Origin: Mycobacterium palustre
GTDB taxonomy: Bacteria; Actinomycetota; Actinomycetes; Mycobacteriales; Mycobacteriaceae
NCBI RefSeq assembly: GCF_002101785.1
Contig: NZ_LQPJ01000156.1
Location: forward strand, 1-64,000
Reading direction: 5' to 3'
Length of the DNA: 64,000 nucleotides
Positions 53,241-60,461 of the stretch are shown piece after piece. The stretch's first letter is position 1; each line of letters begins with the position of its first letter. A program made the position numbers and the translations under genes. The notes under the pieces were generated by a model, which worked only from the letters and a program-made list of their open reading frames with translations, was not told the origin of the DNA and made no database searches.

Positions 53241-54122
53241 CTACAGCGTCGCCGGGCGGATCACCACCACCGACCTGGTCCTGTCCCCCTCGTCGCGCAG
53301 CAGCGCGATCACCCGGCCGTCGGGCGCGGTCGCGGCGTAGATGCCCTCGATCCCGGCCGGCCTCAGGGCCCGTCCGTGGCCGGCGGCCGCGGCCTCCTCC
53401 GACGTGAGGTCGCGGCGGGCGAACATCAGCAGGCACGCCTCGTCGAGCGTCAGGCTCAGCCGGGGCCGCTCGGCCAGCTCATCCAGGGACACGGCCTGGT
53501 CCAGGGCGAGGCGGCCGACGCGGGTGCGCCGCAACGACGTCAGGTGCCCGCCGACGCCCAGCGCGGCGCCCAAATCGCGGGCCAGCGCGCGGACGTAGGT
53601 GCCCGAGGAGCAGTCGACCTCGACGTCGACGTCGATCAGGTCGCCTTCGCGGCGCACGGCCAGCGCCTCGAACCGGTCGACGCGCACCGGCCGCGCCTCG
53701 AGCTCGACCGACTGGCCCTCCCGCACCAGCCGATACGCGCGGCGCCCGCCCACCTTGATCGCGCTCACCGCCGACGGCACCTGCAAGATGTCGCCACGCA
53801 GCCCGGCCATCGCGTCCGCGATCGCCGAGTCGGTCACGTGCCTGGTCGAAACATGGTGCAGCAGTTGGCCTTCGGAGTCTTCGGTGGACGTGGCCTGGCC
53901 CAGCCGGACGGTGGCGGCATAGGACTTCGACGCGGCCGTCAGCAGGCCGAGAATCTTGGTGGCGCGGTTTACGCCGATCACCAGGACGCCGGTGGCCATC
54001 GGATCCAGCGTTCCCGCGTGCCCCACCCGGCGGGTCCCGAAGATCCGCCGGCACCGGCCCACCACGTCGTGACTGGTCATCCCCGCCGGCTTGTCCACCA
54101 CGACGATGCCGGGGCCGGTCAT
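53241..54122 (-). CDS. truB: tRNA pseudouridine(55) synthase
   Basis: 293 residues from ATG 54122. Family motif I DKPAGMTSHDVVGRCRRIFG; catalytic Asp in HAGTLDPMATGVLVIGVNRA; SGTYVRALARDLGAALG near the thumb. Isomerises U55 in the T-loop of tRNAs. Its ATG overlaps the pptT stop by 4 bases. The C-terminal PUA-like extension is short, as in other actinobacteria. Confidence 0.95.
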   Translation of the reverse strand: MTGPGIVVVDKPAGMTSHDVVGRCRRIFGTRRVGHAGTLDPMATGVLVIGVNRATKILGLLTAASKSYAATVRLGQATSTEDSEGQLLHHVSTRHVTDSAIADAMAGLRGDILQVPSAVSAIKVGGRRAYRLVREGQSVELEARPVRVDRFEALAVRREGDLIDVDVEVDCSSGTYVRALARDLGAALGVGGHLTSLRRTRVGRLALDQAVSLDELAERPRLSLTLDEACLLMFARRDLTSEEAAAAGHGRALRPAGIEGIYAATAPDGRVIALLRDEGDRTRSVVVIRPATL

Positions 54123-54805
54123 AGCACGATCGCGGTCAGCACCAGCCCACGCTCGACCGACCAGCGGCCCCGCAGCGCCGCGAGCGGCGGCCCGGACAGC
54201 GCCTGCGGATCGATCAGGATCTTGGAGACGAACACCCCGGTGGTTCCCCCGCCGGACGCATCGACGTCGAACGCGATGTGCGCGTCCTCGAAACCCAGCC
54301 AGCGCTTGGTCAGCGGAAACCAGGCCTTGTACGTCGCCTCCTTGGCGCAGAACAGGATCCGGTCCCAGTGCAGGCCGTTTGGCAGCGCGGCGATCTCGTG
54401 CCGTTCCTCCTCGAGCGCGATCGCGCCCAGCACGCCGTCGGGCAACACGTCGTGCGGTTCGGCGTCGATGCCCACCGAGCGCACGGCGGGGCTGCGTCCC
54501 ACCACCGCGCCGCGGTAGCCCGCGCAGTGCGTGAGGCTGCCCACCACGCCGTCGGGCCAGCACGGTTCCCCCTTCTCGCCCTTGAGGATCGGCACCGGCG
54601 GCACGCCCAGGTTGCCCAGCGCGATGCGCGCGCAATGGCGGACGGTGATGAACTCGTTGCGCCGCTTGACGACCGACTTGGCGATCAGCGGCTCCTCCTC
54701 GGGCAGCGGCGCCAGCCCCGGGGGGTCGGAATACACCTCGGCGTAGGCCAGGTCCTGCGACACCGTGTCGGGCAGCACCGCCGACACCAGCATGCGGCCC
54801 GTCAT
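54119..54805 (-). CDS. pptT: 4'-phosphopantetheinyl transferase PptT
   Basis: 228 residues from ATG 54805. Sfp-type PPTase signature: SVGIDAEPHD (metal Asp), and FCAKEATYKAWFPLTKRWLG (Glu and Lys). It adds phosphopantetheine from CoA to carrier proteins for mycolic acid, polyketide and siderophore synthesis and is essential in Mtb. It overlaps both neighbours by 4 bases: truB downstream and pptH upstream. Confidence 0.95.
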   Translation of the reverse strand: MTGRMLVSAVLPDTVSQDLAYAEVYSDPPGLAPLPEEEPLIAKSVVKRRNEFITVRHCARIALGNLGVPPVPILKGEKGEPCWPDGVVGSLTHCAGYRGAVVGRSPAVRSVGIDAEPHDVLPDGVLGAIALEEERHEIAALPNGLHWDRILFCAKEATYKAWFPLTKRWLGFEDAHIAFDVDASGGGTTGVFVSKILIDPQALSGPPLAALRGRWSVERGLVLTAIVL

Positions 54806-55791
54806 CGGGACTGCCGCTGCCGCAACCGTTCCCGGAACTGTTCGGCCTGGCGGCGCATCTCGGGCGTGATGACGAAGTGACCGCCGAAGTCGTTGAGGTA
54901 GCCCGGCGCGTACTGGGGGTCGGGCAGCACCTGCCGCAGCCAGCTGTAGGGCTTGCGGCGCCGCCACTCCCGCGGGTAGCCGACCGACACCTCCTCGAAG
55001 CGCACGTCGTCATACCAGGTGGTGCGCGGGATGTGCAGGTGCCCGTAGACGGAGCAGACGGCGTTGTAGCGGGTGTGCCAGTCGGCGGTCTTGGTGGTGC
55101 CGCACCACAGCGAGAACTCCGGGCAGAACAGCGCGTCGCAGGGCTCTCGGACCAGCGGGAAGTGGTTGACCAACACCGTCGGGGTCATCCAGTCGAGCTC
55201 CTCGAGGCGGGCGCGGGTGACCGACAGCCGCTCGCGGCACCACGCCTCCCGGGTGGGATACGGCTCGGGTGAGAGCAAAAACTCGTCGGTGGCCACCACG
55301 TTGCGTTCCCGGGCGATGGCCAGGCCCTCGGCTTTGCTCTGCGCCCCCTCGGGCAAGAAGGTGTAGTCGTACAGCACGAACATCGGCACGATCGTGGCCG
55401 GGCCGCCGCGCTCGGTCCACACCGGGAACGGGTGCTCGGGCGTCACGATGCCCAGCTCGTCGCACAGGTTGACCAGGTAGTCGTAGCGGGCCCGGCCGAA
55501 GACTTGCACGGGGTCGCGGCTGGTGGTCCACAGCTCGTGGTTGCCCGGCACCCAGATCACCTTCGCGAACCGCTTCCGCAGCAGGTCGAGCGCCCAGCGG
55601 ATCTCGTCGGTGCGCTCGGCGACGTCGCCGGCGACGATCAGCCAGTCGTCGGGCGAGGACGGGTACAGCGATTCGGTGACCGGCCTGTTGCCCAGGTGGC
55701 CGGTGTGCAGGTCGGACACCGCCCACAGCGTGGGTTGGCCGGCCGGCGGCGCGCCGTTCGCCGATTGCCGCCCCGCCTGATGGGAAACCAC
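54802..55791 (-). CDS. pptH: Phosphopantetheinyl hydrolase PptH, metallophosphoesterase (Rv2795c homologue)
   Basis: 329 residues from GTG 55791. Calcineurin-like motifs in order: WAVSDLHTGHLG (DxH), LIVAGDVAER (GD), VIWVPGNHELW (GNHE), VLVNHFP and SVYGHLHIPR (GHxH). In Mtb this enzyme removes the phosphopantetheine that PptT attaches, and its loss gives resistance to a PptT inhibitor. The 4-base overlap keeps transferase and hydrolase at a fixed ratio (inference). Confidence 0.93.
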   Translation of the reverse strand: MVSHQAGRQSANGAPPAGQPTLWAVSDLHTGHLGNRPVTESLYPSSPDDWLIVAGDVAERTDEIRWALDLLRKRFAKVIWVPGNHELWTTSRDPVQVFGRARYDYLVNLCDELGIVTPEHPFPVWTERGGPATIVPMFVLYDYTFLPEGAQSKAEGLAIARERNVVATDEFLLSPEPYPTREAWCRERLSVTRARLEELDWMTPTVLVNHFPLVREPCDALFCPEFSLWCGTTKTADWHTRYNAVCSVYGHLHIPRTTWYDDVRFEEVSVGYPREWRRRKPYSWLRQVLPDPQYAPGYLNDFGGHFVITPEMRRQAEQFRERLRQRQSR

Positions 55792-55925
55792 GAGGAACCA
55801 GCCTAACGACCCGTCGGACCAGCCGGTTGCGCCCAGCCCCTTGCCCGGCCGGATTAGAACGTGTTCCCATTTCCCTGTCGGCTTGTAACTCCCGGCGCAG
55901 GACCGCCGCGGGATCAGGGGGTGTG

Positions 55926-56501
55926 GTGATCGCCAAGCTGCGACTGATCGGGGCGCTGGGCGCGCTGGCCTCGTCGCTGATCGTGGGTTGGCACAGCGCC
56001 CCGGCGGGGCCGGGCCGCGGCGGGCCCGTCGAGCTGCGGTCGACCGCCCAGCCGATGGAAACCACCATGAAAAGCCCCATCGTGGCGACGACCGACCCGC
56101 GCCCCTTCGACGCGTGCGAGGACATCCCGTTCGACACGATCCAGGGCCTGGGCCTGGCGTTCACGCCGCCCGAACACGAGGACGGCCTGCGCTGCCACTT
56201 CGACGCCGGCAACTACCAGCTGGCCGTCGAGCCGATCATCTGGCGCACCTACGAGCAGACCCTGCCCGCCGACGCCATCGAGACCACGATCCAGGGGCAC
56301 CGCGCCGCGCAGTACTGGGTGATGAAGCCGACCTACCACAACAGTTACTGGTTCTACTCCTGCATGGTCGCGTTCAAGACCAGCTACGGCGTGCTGCAGC
56401 AGGCGCTGTATTTCTCGACGGTCTACTCCAACCCCGAGGTCGACTGCATGTCGACCAATGTGCAACGCGCCAACGACCTCGCGCCCTACTACAAGTTCTG
56501 A
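55926..56501 (+). CDS. Secreted DUF3558-like protein
   Basis: 191 residues from GTG 55926 (GTG 55923 is an alternative). An N-terminal hydrophobic signal (LIGALGALASSLIVGW) is followed by DPRPFDACEDIPFDTIQGLG and LRCHFDAGNYQLAVEPIIW, the DUF3558-like pattern of actinobacterial envelope proteins. Four Cys residues in the mature part (CED, RCHF, SCMV, DCMS) may form two disulfides. No lipobox is seen. Divergent from pptH. Mtb lppV lies here on the other strand and is not recognised. Confidence 0.72.
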   Translation: MIAKLRLIGALGALASSLIVGWHSAPAGPGRGGPVELRSTAQPMETTMKSPIVATTDPRPFDACEDIPFDTIQGLGLAFTPPEHEDGLRCHFDAGNYQLAVEPIIWRTYEQTLPADAIETTIQGHRAAQYWVMKPTYHNSYWFYSCMVAFKTSYGVLQQALYFSTVYSNPEVDCMSTNVQRANDLAPYYKF

Positions 56502-56516
56502 AGCGACCCGCCCATC

Positions 56517-56522
56517 TAGCCT
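56517..56522 (+). promoter_or_regulatory. -10 box for a leaderless CocE-type hydrolase gene
   Basis: TAGCCT followed by 7 bases and GTG 56530. It favours this GTG over the frame start at 56458 that overlaps the upstream gene. Confidence 0.55.
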
Positions 56523-56529
56523 GGGGGTC

Positions 56530-58242
56530 GTGAGTACCACGACGACCCGGCCGGCGCAGCCGAGGCTGGGCACCCTGCGGCAGTTCGGCGGCAACGCCCT
56601 GAGCCGGGTGTTGGGCCTGGCGCGGGCGACGAGCGACTACGCCGTCGAGCGCGTTTCGGTGCCGATGCGCGACGGGATCGCGCTGGTGGCCGACCACTAC
56701 GCGCCCGCCACGCTGAACCCGGCCGGCACCCTGCTGGTGCGCGGGCCGTACGGGCGGAACTTCCCCTTCTCGCTGGTGTTCGCGCGGCTGTACGCGGCCC
56801 GCGGCTACCACGTCGTGCTGCAGAGCGTGCGGGGCACGTTCGGGTCGGGCGGGGTGTTCGACCCGATGGTCAACGAGGCCGCCGACGGCGCCGACACCGT
56901 CGCCTGGCTGCGCGGACAGCCCTGGTTCACCGGTCGCTTCGGCACCGTCGGGGTGTCGTATCTGGGATTCACGCAGTGGGCCCTGCTGTCCGACCCGCCG
57001 CCCGAGCTGGCCGCCGCCGTCATCACCGCGGGCCCGCACGACTTCAACGACTCGGTGTGGGGCACCGGCTCGTTCGCCGTCAACGACTTCCTGGGCTGGA
57101 GCGACCTGGTGTCTCACCAGGAGGACCCGCAGCGGATCCGGGTCGCGCTGCGCCAGCTGCAGGCCCGCCGGCGGGTGGCGCAGGCGCTGGCCGAGGTGCC
57201 GATGGGCGCCGGGGCGAGGGCGATGCTGGGCGACGGCGCGCCGTGGTTCGAATCGTGGCTCGAGCACCCCGAGCGCGACGACCCGTTCTGGAATGCGCGG
57301 CGGTTCGGCGCCGCGCTGGACCGGGCGCGGGTGCCGGTGCTGCTGATCGGGGGCTGGCAGGACATCTTCTTGCGGCAGACGCTGCAGCAATACCGGCGGC
57401 TTCGCGAGCGCGGTGTCGACGTGGCGCTCACCGTCGGCCCGTGGACACACACCCAGCTGCTCGGCAAGGCCCTGGCCACCAGCGCGCGCGAGTCGCTGGA
57501 CTGGCTGAACCACCACCTGGGCGGCGCGGCTTTGCGCCGACCCAGCCGGGTCCACGTGTGCGTGACCGGCCAGGGATGGCGCAACCTGCCGGACTGGCCG
57601 CCCGACACCACCGAACGCGCCCTGTACCTGCGTCCCGGCGGCCACCTGGGCGAGACGGCGCCGACGGACCTGAAGGGCTTGGCGCCGGCCAGGTTTCGTT
57701 ACGACCCGGCCGACCCGACGCCGACCACCGGCGGTCCGCTGCTGGCCCCCAACGGCGGCTACCGCGACGACAGCGCGCTGGCGCTGCGCGACGACGTGCT
57801 CGCGTTCACCAGCGTCACCCTGACCCAGGACCTCTACGTCTACGGGAACCCGGTCATCGAGCTCAGGCACTCCTCCGACAACCCCCACGTCGACCTGTTC
57901 GTCCGGGTCAGCGAGGTCGGCGCCGCGGGCCGGTCCCGCAATGTCAGCGACGGCTACCGCCGGCTCGCGCCCGCCGGAAAGACCGCCAGGCGGACGGTGC
58001 GGATCGAACTCGACGGCATCGCCCACCGGTTCCGCGCCGGCTCGCGCATCCGGGTGCTGATCGCCGGCAGCTGGTTCCCGCGCTACGCGCGCAACCTGGG
58101 CACCGACGAACCGGTGTTGACGGGCCGGCAGTCCAAGCCCGCGGTCCACGCCGTGCACTACGGGCGCTCCCGGCTGCTGCTGCCCGTCGGGCCCGCCGAG
58201 CTAGCCGACCGCCTCGCGGACCCGCAGGGCCACCTCGGCTAG
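56530..58242 (+). CDS. CocE/NonD-family acyl hydrolase (Rv2800 homologue)
   Basis: 570 residues from GTG 56530. X-Pro dipeptidyl-peptidase S15-like core: VRGPYGRNFPFSLVFARLYA, VVLQSVRGTFGSGG, nucleophile Ser in GTVGVSYLGFTQWALL, LLIGGWQDIFLRQTL, VGPWTHTQL. The C-terminal jelly-roll (CocE D domain) covers about 370-570. Hydrolyses esters or peptidyl bonds; substrate in mycobacteria unknown. The 3' end overlaps the convergent DUF1802 gene by 42 bases. Confidence 0.89.
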   Translation: MSTTTTRPAQPRLGTLRQFGGNALSRVLGLARATSDYAVERVSVPMRDGIALVADHYAPATLNPAGTLLVRGPYGRNFPFSLVFARLYAARGYHVVLQSVRGTFGSGGVFDPMVNEAADGADTVAWLRGQPWFTGRFGTVGVSYLGFTQWALLSDPPPELAAAVITAGPHDFNDSVWGTGSFAVNDFLGWSDLVSHQEDPQRIRVALRQLQARRRVAQALAEVPMGAGARAMLGDGAPWFESWLEHPERDDPFWNARRFGAALDRARVPVLLIGGWQDIFLRQTLQQYRRLRERGVDVALTVGPWTHTQLLGKALATSARESLDWLNHHLGGAALRRPSRVHVCVTGQGWRNLPDWPPDTTERALYLRPGGHLGETAPTDLKGLAPARFRYDPADPTPTTGGPLLAPNGGYRDDSALALRDDVLAFTSVTLTQDLYVYGNPVIELRHSSDNPHVDLFVRVSEVGAAGRSRNVSDGYRRLAPAGKTARRTVRIELDGIAHRFRAGSRIRVLIAGSWFPRYARNLGTDEPVLTGRQSKPAVHAVHYGRSRLLLPVGPAELADRLADPQGHLG

Positions 58243-58761
58243 CGCGGCGTCGTCGTGCACCGGGGACGCCAGGCGCGGGGCCAGGGGCAGCTGCACCCAG
58301 CTGGTGCAGCCCGCGTACTCGGGGGCGCGCGCGATGGGCACCGGCTCGGCCAACGGGATCACCAACACCACCAGCACCGCCAGCTTGTGTTTGGGCCGGA
58401 AGTCCAGCCGGTCGGCGCGCACCGACTCGGCCGTCCAGATGTGCAGGTCCTCGATCTCGCCGAGCCCCTCGGGGCGGTTGACCTCTTGCGCGGCAACCAC
58501 TTTCGCTGCGGCCCGCAGGATCACCCGCTGCTCGCCCGAGTCGGCTGCGCCGGCCTGAAGCAGGTCGCGGTGCTCGGGCCGGACGCGCTGCGCGTGGCTG
58601 TGGGCGACCGTCGGGAACAGCAGGAACTCCCGGGCCGCCAGCTCGAACCGCTTCTCGCCGATGCCGCCCTTGCGCAGCAGCACGCGCTGCCGCCCGTTTA
58701 GCAGCGCGTGCACCGCCGCGCCCCACTCCTTGAGCGCCGGGACGGTCGCGGCCTGGGTCAT
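58201..58761 (-). CDS. DUF1802-family protein
   Basis: 186 residues from ATG 58761, overlapping the DUF2277 gene stop by 4 bases. Residues 9-45 (ALKEWGAAVHALLNGRQRVL, LRKGGIGEKRFELAAREFLL) match the DUF1802 start. The family is soluble, of unknown function. Conserved Arg, Lys and Glu residues in RKGGIGE and LFPTVAHSHAQRV may form a binding pocket (inference). Its pairing with DUF2277 in one operon is worth noting. Confidence 0.75.
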   Translation of the reverse strand: MTQAATVPALKEWGAAVHALLNGRQRVLLRKGGIGEKRFELAAREFLLFPTVAHSHAQRVRPEHRDLLQAGAADSGEQRVILRAAAKVVAAQEVNRPEGLGEIEDLHIWTAESVRADRLDFRPKHKLAVLVVLVIPLAEPVPIARAPEYAGCTSWVQLPLAPRLASPVHDDAALAEVALRVREAVG

Positions 58762-59027
58762 CGCGCCCCTGCGAGGCGGGCCACCACCTCCGGCCGGCGC
58801 AACGGCGGGACCGTCTTCGGCGGCTGGCGCCGCGGCGGCAGCGCCCGCAGCAGCCGCGTCGTGGTCTCGGTGATCTCGGCGACGGCCGCCTCGAAGACCC
58901 CCGAGTTGGCGGTCGTCGGGCGGGTGATGCCGCTGACCTTGCGCACGTACTGGCGCGCGGCCGCCGCGATCTCCTCCGGGGTGGCCGCCGGCTGCAGGCC
59001 GCGCAGTTCGGTGATGTTCCGGCACAT
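58758..59027 (-). CDS. DUF2277-family small protein
   Basis: 89 residues from ATG 59027. Begins MCRNITELRGLQPAATPEEI, then AAARQYVRKVSGITRPTTAN, the hallmarks of DUF2277 (MCRNI at the N-terminus, ATxEE, QYVRKxSG). Short helical protein of unknown role; the invariant N-terminal Cys could be functional (inference). Divergent from echA16 with a 43-base gap. Confidence 0.82.
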   Translation of the reverse strand: MCRNITELRGLQPAATPEEIAAAARQYVRKVSGITRPTTANSGVFEAAVAEITETTTRLLRALPPRRQPPKTVPPLRRPEVVARLAGAR

Positions 59028-59058
59028 GGCTCAACGATAAGCGCGCCAGGCGACCCTT

Positions 59059-59064
59059 TACCGT
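59059..59064 (+). promoter_or_regulatory. -10 box for leaderless echA16
   Basis: TACCGT followed by 6 bases and ATG 59071, with no Shine-Dalgarno. Confidence 0.55.
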
Positions 59065-59070
59065 GATGGC

Positions 59071-59820
59071 ATGAGCGACGACATCCTGCTGATCGACACC
59101 GACGAGCGGGTGCGCACCCTGACGCTGAACCGGCCCCAGGCGCGCAACGCGCTGTCCGCGGCGCTGCGGGACCGGTTCTTCGGCGCGCTCACCGACGCCC
59201 AGGCCGATGACGACGTCGACGTCGTCATCGTCACCGGCGCCGACCCCGTGTTCTGCGCGGGGCTGGACCTCAAGGAGCTGGGCGGCCAGGCCGCGTTGCC
59301 GGACATCTCCCCGCGGTGGCCCGCGATGAGCAAGCCCGTGATCGGCGCGATCAACGGCGCAGCCGTCACCGGCGGGCTGGAGCTGGCCCTGTACTGCGAC
59401 ATCCTGATCGCCTCGGAGCGGGCCCGGTTCGCCGACACACACGCCCGGGTGGGCCTGCTGCCCACCTGGGGGCTGACCGTGCGGCTGCCGCAGAAGGTGG
59501 GCGTCGGCCTGGCCCGGCGGATGAGCCTCACCGGGGATTACCTGTCGGCCGCCGACGCGCTGCGCGCGGGGCTGGTGACCGAGGTGGTGCCCCACGACGA
59601 GCTGCTGCCGACGGCTCGCCGGGTCGCGGCGTCGATCGTCGGCAACAACCAGGACGCGGTGCGGGCGCTGCTGGCGTCGTACCACCGGATCGACGACACC
59701 CAGACCGGCGCGGGGCTGTGGCTCGAGGCGACCGCCGCCCGGCAGTTCCGCACCAGCGGCGACGACATCGCCGCCAACCGCGAGGCCGTGCTGCAACGCG
59801 GGCGGGCCCAGGTGCGATAA
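59071..59820 (+). CDS. echA16: Enoyl-CoA hydratase EchA16 (Rv2831 homologue)
   Basis: 249 residues, equal to the Mtb length. Crotonase fold: RVRTLTLNRPQARNALSAAL, the oxyanion loop VFCAGLDLKELGG, and PVIGAINGAAVTGGLELALY with HARVGLLPTWG; the Glu of ELAL and the second acid region are present. Hydrates trans-2-enoyl-CoA in beta-oxidation or acts on a special substrate. In Mtb it is about 30 genes away from Rv2800; here only two small genes lie between. Confidence 0.93.
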   Translation: MSDDILLIDTDERVRTLTLNRPQARNALSAALRDRFFGALTDAQADDDVDVVIVTGADPVFCAGLDLKELGGQAALPDISPRWPAMSKPVIGAINGAAVTGGLELALYCDILIASERARFADTHARVGLLPTWGLTVRLPQKVGVGLARRMSLTGDYLSAADALRAGLVTEVVPHDELLPTARRVAASIVGNNQDAVRALLASYHRIDDTQTGAGLWLEATAARQFRTSGDDIAANREAVLQRGRAQVR

Positions 59821-59867
59821 CCAATAAGATCCCCCAAGCGGCCCCCAAGATTCAGCAGGAGGAAACC

Positions 59868-60461
59868 ATGAGCAGTGGCGGCCTCGGAATGGGGGCCCGC
59901 ACCGCGCGGGCCTTCGGCGGCCTGACCCTGGCGGCCTGCGCCATCGCGGCGCCCGCCCCGCGGGCCGGCGCCCTGCCGCCCGCCGGGTTTCCCAACCTCG
60001 ACGGCTTTACCGCCGTCCCCGCGGACGGCTACCTGGCGGCCGCCGGCCCCGGCTCGACGCCGCGGGTCAGTTTCGCTGCCACGCCAACCCTGGTCTGCGA
60101 CTTCTACGGCGGGCCGGCGCCCGCGCCGCAGCCGTCGCAGGACATCAAGTGCAGCGGCGACGTGCCGGGGCTGAACGACATCTCGTTTCCGGGCGGCGGC
60201 CACCCCAAACCCGGCGATTGCGTGGTGGGCCAGGTGAACTTCAAGGGGCCCGGCTACGAACTGAGCCGCATGTCCTACGGAGGATGCCAGGGCAGCCCGC
60301 CGCCGCTGCCGTCCGCGGCCAAGGCGCTGGGCGTGGGCCAGAAACTGTCGTACCTCAACGTCACGTGCGCCGTCGGCGCCGACGACCTCGTCGCCTGCCT
60401 GGACGCCACCAGCGGCGACCACGGCTTCGTGCTGCAGCGCTCCGGCAGCTGGGCGTTCTAG
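59868..60461 (+). CDS. Secreted Cys-containing protein of unknown function
   Basis: 197 residues from ATG 59868, with a strong AGGAGG six bases upstream. Signal peptide with hydrophobic core (AFGGLTLAACAIAAPAPRAGA), probable cleavage near residue 34. The mature part has six Cys (LVCDF, IKCSG, GDCVV, GGCQG, VTCAV, VACLD), enough for three disulfides, and ends in HGFVLQRSGSWAF. No family recognised. It begins 47 bases after echA16 and overlaps the convergent regulator by 4 bases. Confidence 0.78.
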   Translation: MSSGGLGMGARTARAFGGLTLAACAIAAPAPRAGALPPAGFPNLDGFTAVPADGYLAAAGPGSTPRVSFAATPTLVCDFYGGPAPAPQPSQDIKCSGDVPGLNDISFPGGGHPKPGDCVVGQVNFKGPGYELSRMSYGGCQGSPPPLPSAAKALGVGQKLSYLNVTCAVGADDLVACLDATSGDHGFVLQRSGSWAF

